Positions 1 to 8,310 of a stretch of 64,000 nucleotides of DNA are shown piece after piece. Positions within the stretch are counted from its first letter, which is position 1; every line of letters starts with the position of its first letter. This DNA comes from Afipia sp. OHSU_II-C1 (GTDB taxonomy: Bacteria; Pseudomonadota; Alphaproteobacteria; Rhizobiales; Xanthobacteraceae), in the NCBI RefSeq assembly GCF_000497575.1, contig NZ_APJI01000025.1:16202-80201 (forward strand), read 5' to 3'. A program made the position numbers and the translations under genes. A model generated the notes under the pieces. It did not search any database. It had not been told where the DNA came from and saw only the letters and a program-made list of their open reading frames with translations.

Positions 1-2
1 AA

Positions 3-971
3 CTGGACCTTGATTTCGAGATCGAAGTTACCGGCTTCTCAGTGCCCGAGATCGATCTGACGATTCAGAATCTGGGTCGCGAAGGCACTCAGGACCCTGA
101 GGAGCAAGGATCAATCACCGGAGCCGCCGTGTGCCAGTCAGGAGATCTTTGGCTTCTCGACGGACATCGCCTGCTTTGCGGGGACGCCACGTCCGAGGCC
201 GCATTCGAGCTACTTATGGGAAATAACCGGGCGCAGCTCGTTTTTACCGATCCTCCATATAACGTCCGGATCGACGGTCATGTTTCCGGAAATGGCCGGA
301 TCAAACACCGCGAGTTCGCTCAAGCCTCCGGTGAAATGACCTCCGCTGAGTTCACTCGGTTTCTGACTAGCTGTTGCGGTCTTCTTGTTGATTTTAGCGC
401 CGATGGCTCAATTCATTTCGTTTGCATGGATTGGCGGCACGCAGAAGAGTTGCTGGCCGCCGGTAAGCAGATCTATTCAGATCTGAAGAACATCAACGTC
501 TGGGCGAAGAACAACGCGGGTATGGGTTCGCTATACCGCTCGCAGCATGAATTCATCTTCGTGTTTAAAGCCGGCACCGCGCGACACATAAATAACATCG
601 AGCTTGGCAAGAACGGTCGGCATCGTACGAACGTCTGGAACTATGCTGGCGCAAACACTCAGGGACGCCGAGGCAACAATCTTTTGGCACTCCACCCAAC
701 CGCCAAGCCCGTCACGATGGTCATGGACGCCATCATGGATTGCTCCAATCGCGGCGACATTGTCCTGGATTCGTTTCTGGGGAGCGGCACCACGCTGCTC
801 GCGGCGGAACGTACTGGCCGCCGGTGCTGCGGCCTGGAGCTCGATCCTCTTTACGTCGATACGACTATTCGCCGGTGGCAGAATCTCACAGGGCGCGACG
901 CGCGGCGGGCCTCGGACGACAAGACATTCCGCGAGATTGAAGCTGAAGGGGAGAAGCAGGATGAAGAGTAA
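3..971 (+). CDS. DNA methylase (N4/N6), phage ParB-methylase type, 5' end outside window
   Basis: The frame is open from the first bases of the window, so the true start lies upstream and only the C-terminal part is present. The visible part contains the catalytic DPPY motif (TDPPYNVR, near base 250) followed by a target-recognition stretch and then the SAM-binding motif (DSFLGSGTT, near base 770). This order is typical of beta-class adenine/cytosine-N4 methyltransferases. The upstream residues match the linker of the second, complete copy at 45137-46507, which has a ParB-like N-terminal domain, so the missing part is probably ParB-like. It overlaps the next gene by 11 bases and belongs to a phage-packaging-type module with DUF5681 proteins. 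The target sequence cannot be read from the protein. Confidence 0.85.
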   Translation: MDLDFEIEVTGFSVPEIDLTIQNLGREGTQDPEEQGSITGAAVCQSGDLWLLDGHRLLCGDATSEAAFELLMGNNRAQLVFTDPPYNVRIDGHVSGNGRIKHREFAQASGEMTSAEFTRFLTSCCGLLVDFSADGSIHFVCMDWRHAEELLAAGKQIYSDLKNINVWAKNNAGMGSLYRSQHEFIFVFKAGTARHINNIELGKNGRHRTNVWNYAGANTQGRRGNNLLALHPTAKPVTMVMDAIMDCSNRGDIVLDSFLGSGTTLLAAERTGRRCCGLELDPLYVDTTIRRWQNLTGRDARRASDDKTFREIEAEGEKQDEE

Positions 972-1386
972 GCTGCGCAAAACGAAGCACGATAAATCCG
1001 TTGGCTATTGCAATCCGCCAAAGCATTCACGTTTTCAGAAGGGTATCTCAGGCAACCCAAGCGGTCGGCCCAAAAGGCGACCTATCGCAGTGGATCCGGC
1101 AGGGGTACTGGAGCAAATCGACAGTGAAGAAATCATCGTGATCAATAACGGCAAGCGGAAGCGCATGCCAAAGGTGGAGATCGATTTTCGGCAGTTGATA
1201 GCGAAGGCGACAAAGGGTGACGTCAGATCGGCCCGGCTGGTGTTCGAGATGGCAGAAAAGTACTTTTCTGATGAGGCTCAGCATGACGTTTCTCCAGAAA
1301 TCATCTCGCAGTCCGAGGTGGTCGAAAGATTTGGCCCAAACTGGGAGAGGTATGCAGTCAACATGGTCGCAGGTACGGGACGATGA
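961..1386 (+). CDS. DUF5681 domain protein
   Basis: This 141-residue protein begins with the DUF5681 signature, a basic stretch with GYCNPPKHSRFQKG followed by GNPSGRPKRRP at about residues 14-40. The rest is a helical region with no catalytic motif that I recognise. DUF5681 proteins commonly sit next to terminase large subunits and ParB-methylases in proteobacterial prophage remnants and are suspected to be small-terminase-like or DNA-binding. That association is repeated here and at 44716-45144. The start at 961 overlaps the methylase stop by 11 bases, implying translational coupling. The function is inferred only from context. Confidence 0.75.
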   Translation: MKSKLRKTKHDKSVGYCNPPKHSRFQKGISGNPSGRPKRRPIAVDPAGVLEQIDSEEIIVINNGKRKRMPKVEIDFRQLIAKATKGDVRSARLVFEMAEKYFSDEAQHDVSPEIISQSEVVERFGPNWERYAVNMVAGTGR

Positions 1387-1748
1387 CAAAATCTTCAGCG
1401 GGCGGCAACGTACGTAATGCCGGCTATGGGAAGCCTCCGAAGGCGTCGCAATTCAAAAAGGGAAGATCAGGAAATCCGAAGGGAAGGCCAAGAAAAACCA
1501 GTGTTGTGCTGTCATCGGCCGTTATCTTTAGAAAGGTATTGGCCGAGTTCATTGAGGTGGCTGACTCTGGTGGAGCGCAACACATGACACGTTGGGAGGC
1601 GCTCGTCAGGCAAATCTACACAATGTCCTTGAATAAGGATCCCGCTGCTACGCGACTCCTGCAAGGCCTTCGAGTGAAATTTCCAAGCCGCGTACCGTCC
1701 GGTGATCCGGTGGTTTGGGTGTTTAGCGATCGCGAGATGAAGATCTGA
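1383..1748 (+). CDS. second DUF5681 domain protein
   Basis: A second 121-residue DUF5681 protein starts inside the stop codon of the previous one (ATGA overlap). The signature NAGYGKPPKASQFKKG followed by GNPKGRPRK occupies about residues 10-40. It differs from the upstream copy after residue 45, so the two are old paralogues and not a recent duplication. The C-terminus ends in a short basic tail. The usual next gene, a terminase large subunit, is missing: a transposase scrap follows directly, so the module appears to have been cut here. Confidence 0.7.
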   Translation: MTKSSAGGNVRNAGYGKPPKASQFKKGRSGNPKGRPRKTSVVLSSAVIFRKVLAEFIEVADSGGAQHMTRWEALVRQIYTMSLNKDPAATRLLQGLRVKFPSRVPSGDPVVWVFSDREMKI

Positions 1749-1845
1749 TCGTGTCGTGGACGAAGTGTGTGTAGATTCGCGTAATGAGCCGTTATGGAAT
1801 GCGATGTCGTTCCGTCCATTGGCTTCGATCTGCTCTATGCGTTTA

Positions 1846-2075
1846 TCATCGTTCGGCTCGATTCGTAGGGACCTCGTCTGGATCCACGCCACGGCAAACC
1901 TAACGACAGAACGGGTTGCACACCAGTTAACAGAGGCATTTCCCTGGAATGAGGCCCCGCGCTACCTCATTCGCGATCGTGATCGCATCTATGGTGCTGT
2001 CGTCACACGTCGATTGCGCGCCATTGGCATCCGGGACAAGCCTACTGCACTAGGCTCACCGTGGCAGGGACGAGG
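1846..2075 (+). pseudogene. integrase-core transposase fragment
   Basis: An open stretch encodes about 75 residues of a DDE integrase core. It includes APRYLIRDRDRIYG, the region around the second Asp, and ends at ALGSPWQ, just before the Asn-Gly-x-x-Glu part that would carry the catalytic Glu. The start of the enzyme and the C-terminal third are absent. It resembles the rve-type transposases of IS481/IS3-like elements. I treat it as the scar of a transposition next to the truncated phage module. Confidence 0.7.
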
Positions 2076-2133
2076 TTTATCCTAGGCAGGAAACTGAGGA
2101 GATACTGCCGGCGTAATCAAACCCAAATCTATC

Positions 2134-2844
2134 TCAATAAGATTCGAGCCCCGATCTTGTCTCGAAAAGAGAATCTTCAATCGCCGATCTAGCTGCCGCA
2201 ACGATAACATTTTTGACAGACTCGTTGTACTCCAAAATAGTAAATTGTGGTCTTCCGCCTACGGTTGATGCAGAACCGGCCAGCTCACGTAACAATATTC
2301 CTGACCTTGATGGTGCACTATCTAACAGGTCAGCTAATTCACGAATATCAGATGGTGCCGGGTCATCGGAGATTGTCTCGATCCCGCCGATGAATATGCG
2401 CGTCGCGTGCTCCAGCGTGCCGTGCCACGGGCTGGGTTCGTGATGTGCAAAAGAAAAACCGCCAGAGTCGAATATAACAAGAACGTGGAAGTTCTTTAAA
2501 TCAAACCAACGCGCGGAACATGTAGTTGAAAGAGATCTACCCGTTTCGATCTGACGACACGGAAAAGGTTCATAAACGCGGATATTTTCGCGCCAAGTGT
2601 GTAGGTCCGGTCGGCGCGGTAGACCGTCGCGGTGACCACTTATAAGAACCTTGTCAAATATTTGGCTCAGAAAACCGACTTCATCGTATGCTATTGGATC
2701 GGAGATCAGAAGATTGATCTCCGTTGTTTTGAGCCAGGCATGCGGAGAAAAAAATTTAGCCAATAAGGACATATAGATTCTCAGCATCTCAAGAGGTCGT
2801 CGCGTTAGTATACCGCTCACTTCCTTGACGTCCAAGAAGCTCAC
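2134..2844 (-). CDS. hypothetical protein
   Basis: A 236-residue open frame that I do not recognise. It lacks a signal peptide and obvious membrane helices. The middle has a run of hydrophobic beta-like segments (FHVLVIFDSGGFSF) and an acidic stretch follows (GIETISDDPAPSDIRELADL). No shadowing gene lies on the other strand, and the region is bounded by a transposase scrap on one side and a divergent LysR gene on the other. It is more AT-rich than the catabolic genes to its right, which fits an acquired or island-derived gene. It could also be a truncated product of the neighbouring rearrangement. Confidence 0.45.
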   Translation of the reverse strand: MSFLDVKEVSGILTRRPLEMLRIYMSLLAKFFSPHAWLKTTEINLLISDPIAYDEVGFLSQIFDKVLISGHRDGLPRRPDLHTWRENIRVYEPFPCRQIETGRSLSTTCSARWFDLKNFHVLVIFDSGGFSFAHHEPSPWHGTLEHATRIFIGGIETISDDPAPSDIRELADLLDSAPSRSGILLRELAGSASTVGGRPQFTILEYNESVKNVIVAAARSAIEDSLFETRSGLESY

Positions 2845-3143
2845 TGACGCAGTATATTAACGCCCACTTTCGCTTAGTGTCATCCTGTTGAAGCGCGGTC
2901 TCGATGGCGAGCAGCGTGCCGCCGGTCCGCAGATCGCTGCCGAGTTCCAGAGAAAATTCGGGCCTCGATGCACGCCCCACAGGCGAGAGGCTGACATCCT
3001 CGAGCGAGCACGTGGCTCGCAGCGCCTAATTTGGCGTTCACGTGGAGCTCCTTCTCAGCTTTTTTGTATTGTGACAGTTGAAGAAAGTGAACCTTCATCG
3101 GTAGTATGTGCGACAAAACCGAATACGTTTGTCGGAGAGTCCG

Positions 3144-4079
3144 GTGTCGATTCGTGATTTAAAGACGTTTTTGGCAATTGCGGAAGGTGGCTCCTTCGCG
3201 GCAGCCGCGCAGATGGTGCATCGGACTCAATCCGCTATTACTGCTCAGATGCAGTCACTTGAAGAGGAACTTGGTTTTGCTCTTTTCGATCGATCAAAGC
3301 GACCGCCGGTTCTGAGTGAAGCGGGTCGTGCCTTGCTACCTCGAATTGCTGAAGTTGTGCAGGTTTATGATCATTTGTTCCACGCGGCTCAATCGACTGT
3401 AGAGGGCCAACTGAGGCTTGGGGTCGTGCCCAGCGTCATCACCGGAATGATGCCAAGAGCTTTGGTTGCGCTCAGGGCGAAATACCCCAGCCTGCATGTC
3501 GAATTAACGATGGGCTTGTCCAAGGACGTTGTGGAGCAAGTGCAGAGAGGCACCTTGGACGCGGGCATTGTCAGCGATCTGCTGGAGGGGGGCTCCGGGA
3601 TGCAATGGTCGCCTTTCGCGCGTGAGCCTCTGGTGCTGATTGCCCCTTTGGATGCTCCAGGTCGAAAGGCTGAAGAACTACTGAGCACATACCCGTTCAT
3701 TCGCTATACGCGGCAGGCTTGGGTTGGTCAGACCATCGACAGGTTTCTGAAGCAGCGAAAGCTGCGCGTTAATGAAACTATGACGCTTGATACTTTAGAG
3801 GCCATCACATCCATGGTTCACTATGGTTTGGGTGTTTCTATCGTTCCCCTCCGCACCACAAGCGAACCCTTTGCTCTTCCCGTGCGCTCCATCACCTTCT
3901 CGGGTCCACCGATTTACCGACTGATTGGACTCGTGCATGCGTCGAATCACTCCAAATCCGGACTAGTCGAAGCGTTATTGGCGGAGCTGAAGGAGCAAGT
4001 TCAGCAGACAAGCCCGCTATCATTGGCGTTGTCCAAGGCCTCTACTGCCCGTTTTCCTCGGCGAAAGTCCAAGCGCTAG
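3144..4079 (+). CDS. LysR-family transcriptional regulator
   Basis: The protein has about 311 residues. The N-terminal winged helix-turn-helix is clear (LKTFLAIAEGGSFAAAAQM, then QSAITAQMQSLEEELGFALF) and is followed by a LysR co-inducer domain with the usual two-lobe pattern. I chose the GTG at 3144 because a GGAG lies six bases upstream. An earlier in-frame GTG at 3108 has no such site. It precedes the succinate dehydrogenase/fumarase-like operon in the same direction by 114 bases and probably controls it, responding to an organic acid. That role is inferred from position only. Confidence 0.85.
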   Translation: MSIRDLKTFLAIAEGGSFAAAAQMVHRTQSAITAQMQSLEEELGFALFDRSKRPPVLSEAGRALLPRIAEVVQVYDHLFHAAQSTVEGQLRLGVVPSVITGMMPRALVALRAKYPSLHVELTMGLSKDVVEQVQRGTLDAGIVSDLLEGGSGMQWSPFAREPLVLIAPLDAPGRKAEELLSTYPFIRYTRQAWVGQTIDRFLKQRKLRVNETMTLDTLEAITSMVHYGLGVSIVPLRTTSEPFALPVRSITFSGPPIYRLIGLVHASNHSKSGLVEALLAELKEQVQQTSPLSLALSKASTARFPRRKSKR

Positions 4080-4193
4080 ATTCGATTTAATCGTATCATA
4101 TCTTAAATCTTATTCGTTTTCACAAAAATTCCCCACCTGCTAGAAAAGCCTAAATTCCTTGGCGTTTAGCCGCCGGAATAAAAGGCGAAGGCT

Positions 4194-4916
4194 ATGCAAT
4201 CTGAATTATCAGTCTCGATCTGGCGTGGTCGAGAAGACGGCTCCTACACGACCTACAAAGTGCCAGAGCGCGCTAATCAGACCGTGCTTGATGTTGTCAC
4301 TTGGATTCAGCGCAACGTGGATTCGACTCTGTCGTACCGCTTTGCTTGTCGTGTCGGCATGTGCGGTTCCTGTGCCATGGTGGTGAATGGGCGGCCTCGT
4401 TGGACGTGCCGGACGCACGTTTCAAAAGTTGCCAAGAGCGGCGCTCTTCAAATTGGTCCTTTACAGAACCTTCCCATCGTTAAGGATCTTGCAACGGACA
4501 TGAAGCTGTTCTTCGAAAAGTGGCAATCCGCGAAGGGAGTTTTTGAGCCCTCTAAAACGCGTGATGATCCAATTGAGCAAATCAGGCCCGATACACCTGA
4601 GCGTCTCGCTGCAGATGCGGCGATCGAGTGCATCAATTGTGGTGTCTGCTACTCGGCTTGCGATACGGTGCGTTGGAACGCCGATTACATGGGGCCGGCT
4701 GCCCTGAACCGTGCTTGGTCTCTCATTAATGACATCAGGGATGCGGGGCAGACAGAACGTCTTGAGGCCGTCGCGGCCGGGGGCGGATGCCACTCCTGTC
4801 ACTCGCACCAGACGTGCCAACAGTTTTGCCCGCAATCTCTTAACCCGACGGCCGCCATAGCCGGCCTTAAGCGCCGCACAGTGCACGCTTATCTCGATGG
4901 GGTCATCAAGAAATGA
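4194..4916 (+). CDS. succinate dehydrogenase/fumarate reductase iron-sulfur subunit
   Basis: A 240-residue electron-transfer subunit that would link the flavoprotein to the membrane quinone site. A plant-type [2Fe-2S] motif is visible with Cys52, Cys57, Cys60 and Cys72 (CRVGMCGSC). Two further cysteine clusters (CINCGVCYSAC and CHSCHSHQTCQQFCPQ) supply ligands for the 4Fe-4S and 3Fe-4S centres. The second cluster is richer in His and Cys than housekeeping SdhB, so the complex is divergent. The order B-C-D-A differs from the usual C-D-A-B of respiratory succinate dehydrogenase. It overlaps the next gene by four bases. Confidence 0.88.
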   Translation: MQSELSVSIWRGREDGSYTTYKVPERANQTVLDVVTWIQRNVDSTLSYRFACRVGMCGSCAMVVNGRPRWTCRTHVSKVAKSGALQIGPLQNLPIVKDLATDMKLFFEKWQSAKGVFEPSKTRDDPIEQIRPDTPERLAADAAIECINCGVCYSACDTVRWNADYMGPAALNRAWSLINDIRDAGQTERLEAVAAGGGCHSCHSHQTCQQFCPQSLNPTAAIAGLKRRTVHAYLDGVIKK

Positions 4917-5242
4917 GCGTTCGTCTTTACATTTGGCAGCGCGTCACAGCTGCGGCGATGGTGCCGCTTCTGATCGTGCATCTTGCGGTGATCTTCTATG
5001 CAACGCGGCAGGACCTGACGGCGTCCGATATTCTCGCGCGCACACGCGGTAGCTTTGCTTGGGCGCTCTTCTATGTCGCCTTCGTAGCCGCCGCCACTAT
5101 TCACGCGTCCATCGGTGTACGAAACATTCTTGTCGAGTGGACGCCTATGCGGCGGCGCACGGCAGAAATTGCGTCGATTGGTTTGGCCCTCCTCCTCGGA
5201 GTGCTGGGACTGCGCGCCATCGCAGCAGTGGTGCTGCCATGA
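4913..5242 (+). CDS. succinate dehydrogenase/fumarate reductase-type membrane anchor (C-like)
   Basis: A 109-residue integral membrane protein with three hydrophobic helices (around residues 12-32, 48-70 and 82-105). The first is preceded by RLYIWQRVTAAAMVPLLIVH, whose Arg and His fit the quinone/heme environment of SdhC/FrdC anchors. The start overlaps the iron-sulfur gene stop (ATGA) and its own stop overlaps the next start (ATGA). Sequence alone does not say whether the complex reduces or oxidises quinone. Confidence 0.75.
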   Translation: MSVRLYIWQRVTAAAMVPLLIVHLAVIFYATRQDLTASDILARTRGSFAWALFYVAFVAAATIHASIGVRNILVEWTPMRRRTAEIASIGLALLLGVLGLRAIAAVVLP

Positions 5243-5589
5243 CATCTCTCTTGCTCAATCACCGCCGCAATATCCTGTGGTTTGCAGCCCTCGTCCACCG
5301 GTTGTCGGGCATTGGCTTGGCGGCATTCCTCCCACTTCATTTTCTTGCTCTCGGATTGGCGATTGGAGATGGGGAGAAACTAGAGGGGTTTCTGAGATGG
5401 ACTGACGCGCCCCTCGTTAAATTTGCGGAAACCGGCCTGGTTTTCCTGTTGCTTGTGCACATGCTCGGAGGCCTGCGTCTTCTTCTAGTTGAAAACTTCT
5501 CATGGCGCGACGGACAGAAAATGATTGCTTTGGCCGCTACGGCGTTATCTGCACTCGTTGCTTTCGCCTTTCTAATTAGAGTTTTCTGA
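5239..5589 (+). CDS. succinate dehydrogenase/fumarate reductase-type membrane anchor (D-like)
   Basis: A 116-residue membrane protein with three helices. The stretch ALVHRLSGIGLAAFLPLHF contains the His-Arg-x-Ser-Gly element that is typical of the SdhC cytochrome b subunit, so one of the two anchors probably carries heme. A second His follows in LVHMLGGLRLL, a good axial-ligand candidate. The start overlaps the preceding stop (ATGA). It is ten bases from the flavoprotein gene, completing a four-subunit complex. Confidence 0.78.
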   Translation: MTSLLLNHRRNILWFAALVHRLSGIGLAAFLPLHFLALGLAIGDGEKLEGFLRWTDAPLVKFAETGLVFLLLVHMLGGLRLLLVENFSWRDGQKMIALAATALSALVAFAFLIRVF

Positions 5590-5599
5590 GGACTCCGTC

Positions 5600-7336
5600 A
5601 TGGCCATGGAACGTCTGCGCACTGACATTTTGATATTGGGCTCTGGCGGCGCCGGCCTATTTGCGGCACTCCATGCAAACCGGTCGGGACGCGATTTGGA
5701 CATTACACTGGCCACCAAAGGCCTGCTCGGGAAATGCGGATGCACCCGCATGGTTCAGGGCGGATATAACGTTGCTCTCAACCCAGGCGACTCGGTCGAA
5801 CGCCATTTTATGGACACCATAGAGGGCGGCAAGTGGTTGCCGAACCAGGAACTGGCCTGGACGTTGGTCAGCAAAGCGGTGGAGCGCGTTAGAGAGCTTG
5901 AGAACGAAATCGGATGCTTCTTTGATCGTAATCCTGACGGAACCCTCCACGGCAAGGCATTTGCTGGACAGACATTCGATCGAACCGTCCATAAAGGTGA
6001 TTTAACCGGTATCGAGATTATCAACCGCTTGATGGAGCAGGTCTGGGCACGGCCGGGCGTGAGAAAACTCGAGGAGCATCGGGCGCTCGCTCTCATCCCG
6101 GATCGCGACGGAGCTTCGATCGCGGGCGTCCTCTTCGTCGATGTTCGCAGCGGGACCTTCCGCTTTGTTGAGGCGAAGGCAGTTCTCCTCGCAACCGGTG
6201 GCGGTCCGACCATGTACCGGTATCATACGCCATCTGGAGACAAGAGCATGGATGGCATTGCCATGGCTCTTCGGGTCGGTCTGCCTCTGCGTGATATGGA
6301 AATGGTTCAATTCCATCCGACAGGACTTCTCGCTGGGCCCGACACGCGCATGACGGGAACCGTTTTGGAGGAGGGTCTGCGCGGAGCAGGGGGGCATCTG
6401 CTCAATGGCGATATGCACCGCTTCATGGGCGACTATGATCCAAAGCTTGAGCGAGCAACTCGAGATGTAGTGAGCCGTGGCATCTATGCCGAGATGAAAG
6501 CGGGCCGGACAACGCCCGGCGGCGGCGTCTATATCAAGATGAGCCATCTTGGGCCGAAGGATGTGGCCAAGAAGTTCAAGGGCATGGTCGATCGCTGCCG
6601 CGATTGCGGATTCGATCTGGCAGGTGGCTTGGTCGAGGTGGTGCCGACAGCCCACTACTTCATGGGCGGGCTTGTCTGTAATGCCGATACGTCCACGGAA
6701 ATGCCCGGTCTGTTCGTTGCTGGCGAGGACGCCAGCGGTATGCACGGTGCCAACAGGTTGGGAGGCAACGGTGTGGCAAACTCGACGGTCTTCGGCGGCA
6801 TCGCCGGCGACACTATGCCAGCATGGCTTGCGAAAAATCCGGGACATCGAACAGCAAACGAAGAGGTGCTCCTCGCCGAAATCGAAAGGGCTCAGCGGCC
6901 CTTTGGAAAAAAGCCGGGCGACCTCAACAAGCTGCGCGAGAAGCTGCTTGACCTGATGTGGGAGGATGTCGGCGTTACTCGCGACGAGGATAGCCTTAAC
7001 CGAGCGCTGACTGGCCTGGAGGATATCGAGGCTGAGCTTCTTTCAGCCGGTATACCTGATGGCGACAAGGCCTTTAATCTAACGTGGCATGATTGGCTAA
7101 ATTTGCGTTCGCAATGCGAAACGAGCCGCGTGATCGCGTTGGCTGCCAAACAGCGCCGCAACTCCCGCGGTGCACATTACCGCAACGACTATCCTGAAGC
7201 TGGTGATCTCGCTACCTCGTGCTTCACTATGGTCCGGCAGACGTCTGACGGGCTCAAAATTACCGACGAACTCGTTCGGTTCACCCATGTCAAACCAGGC
7301 GAAACGCTTCTTAGTGTTAAAGATGCCGCTGAATGA
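5600..7336 (+). CDS. succinate dehydrogenase/fumarate reductase flavoprotein subunit
   Basis: A 578-residue FAD-dependent dicarboxylate oxidoreductase. The Rossmann dinucleotide motif ILGSGGAGLFAA is at residues 11-23. Substrate-binding elements are conserved: FHPTG, EGLRGAGG, VPTAHYFMGGL and GANRLGGNG. At the place where housekeeping SdhA carries the His that binds FAD covalently (the SHT before xxAQGG), this protein reads GCTRMVQGG, with Cys48 in the His position, so its FAD may not be attached in the usual way. A related substrate such as a substituted succinate is therefore possible. It is the last gene of the B-C-D-A set and is followed after 12 bases by the fumarase genes. Confidence 0.87.
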   Translation: MAMERLRTDILILGSGGAGLFAALHANRSGRDLDITLATKGLLGKCGCTRMVQGGYNVALNPGDSVERHFMDTIEGGKWLPNQELAWTLVSKAVERVRELENEIGCFFDRNPDGTLHGKAFAGQTFDRTVHKGDLTGIEIINRLMEQVWARPGVRKLEEHRALALIPDRDGASIAGVLFVDVRSGTFRFVEAKAVLLATGGGPTMYRYHTPSGDKSMDGIAMALRVGLPLRDMEMVQFHPTGLLAGPDTRMTGTVLEEGLRGAGGHLLNGDMHRFMGDYDPKLERATRDVVSRGIYAEMKAGRTTPGGGVYIKMSHLGPKDVAKKFKGMVDRCRDCGFDLAGGLVEVVPTAHYFMGGLVCNADTSTEMPGLFVAGEDASGMHGANRLGGNGVANSTVFGGIAGDTMPAWLAKNPGHRTANEEVLLAEIERAQRPFGKKPGDLNKLREKLLDLMWEDVGVTRDEDSLNRALTGLEDIEAELLSAGIPDGDKAFNLTWHDWLNLRSQCETSRVIALAAKQRRNSRGAHYRNDYPEAGDLATSCFTMVRQTSDGLKITDELVRFTHVKPGETLLSVKDAAE

Positions 7337-7348
7337 ACGAGGCATATC

Positions 7349-8308
7349 ATGATTCCTATTGTCGCCCTTTACCGAACAGCCGAAGAACTCATGACGAAGG
7401 CTGCCATTGAAATCCCGGACGATTATCTCGCGGGCTTGCGCCGCTGCGCCGACACTGAAAAGGGCGATCTATCCGCCTTCGTGATCCAGGCCATGCTCGA
7501 GAACTACGAGGCGGCCAAGGAGGATCGCCGGGCCATGTGTGGCGATACCGGCGTTCCCCGTTGGTATGTGAAGATGGGTAACGACGCTCGCATCGAGGGC
7601 GGGCCGGTTGCCTTGGAATCTACTCTTCGTCGCGCAACCGCAAGTGCGACGAGTTCGGTTCCTCTTCGCCCGAACCGTGTTCATCCGCTCTGGCGCACGG
7701 ATCACAACAATAACGTCGGAATCAACGCGCCGGAAATCGAATACTCGTTCCATCCTCACGGAGATTGGGTCGAGCTAACGACAGTGCATAAGGGGGGGCT
7801 GTTTGGTTCCGACTACCGAATGCTTTTCCCCGGTGATGGTATCGAAGGGATCAAGCGGTTCTATCTCGACACCCTAATTGCTTTTGGTCGGCGAGGCCTT
7901 GCTTGTCAGCCTGCGATCGTTGGCGTTGGCCTAGGCGGATCGAAGGATGCCTGCATGGTGCTTGGCAAGCAGGCTTCCTGCTTGCGCATGGTGGGAAGCC
8001 GCAACCCTGATCCCAAGATTGCCGCACTGGAAGACGAGTTGAAAGAACTCGGAAATAATATCGGCATGGGCGCTATGGGCTTCATGGGAAGCTCCATGGT
8101 TGTCGATTGCCACATTGAGGTCGGGTACTGCCACACAGGCGGGATGCCCATGAGCGTGCATATGTTCTGCCTGTCGTCCCGTCGGTCTAGCGCTCGCATC
8201 CATGCCGATGGGCGCGTGGAGTTCAGGACTGATCCTATGTGGTTCACCGACTACTCCCGTCGCGCGACAGTCGAGTGGGAGCAACCCTTGACCGACGCTG
8301 CGGAGTAA
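7349..8308 (+). CDS. class I fumarate/tartrate hydratase-type alpha subunit
   Basis: A 319-residue homologue of the alpha part of two-subunit class I fumarases (TtdA/FumA N-terminal half), a 4Fe-4S hydro-lyase. Recognisable elements are MCGDTGVP with the cluster ligand Cys64, the substrate loop VPLRPNRVHPLW, and the glycine-rich VGVGLGG. Further Cys residues lie in the C-terminal third (GYCHTGGMP, HMFCLSS). Members of this family hydrate fumarate, tartrate or mesaconate. Its placement directly behind a dicarboxylate dehydrogenase suggests a consecutive dehydrogenation-hydration sequence. The exact substrate is not resolved. Confidence 0.83.
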   Translation: MIPIVALYRTAEELMTKAAIEIPDDYLAGLRRCADTEKGDLSAFVIQAMLENYEAAKEDRRAMCGDTGVPRWYVKMGNDARIEGGPVALESTLRRATASATSSVPLRPNRVHPLWRTDHNNNVGINAPEIEYSFHPHGDWVELTTVHKGGLFGSDYRMLFPGDGIEGIKRFYLDTLIAFGRRGLACQPAIVGVGLGGSKDACMVLGKQASCLRMVGSRNPDPKIAALEDELKELGNNIGMGAMGFMGSSMVVDCHIEVGYCHTGGMPMSVHMFCLSSRRSSARIHADGRVEFRTDPMWFTDYSRRATVEWEQPLTDAAE

Positions 8309-8310
8309 GA

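Noticed and set aside
6002..6847. Long minus-strand frame of 281 codons inside the flavoprotein gene
   Set aside because: It is the antisense shadow of a well-conserved gene and has no family resemblance.
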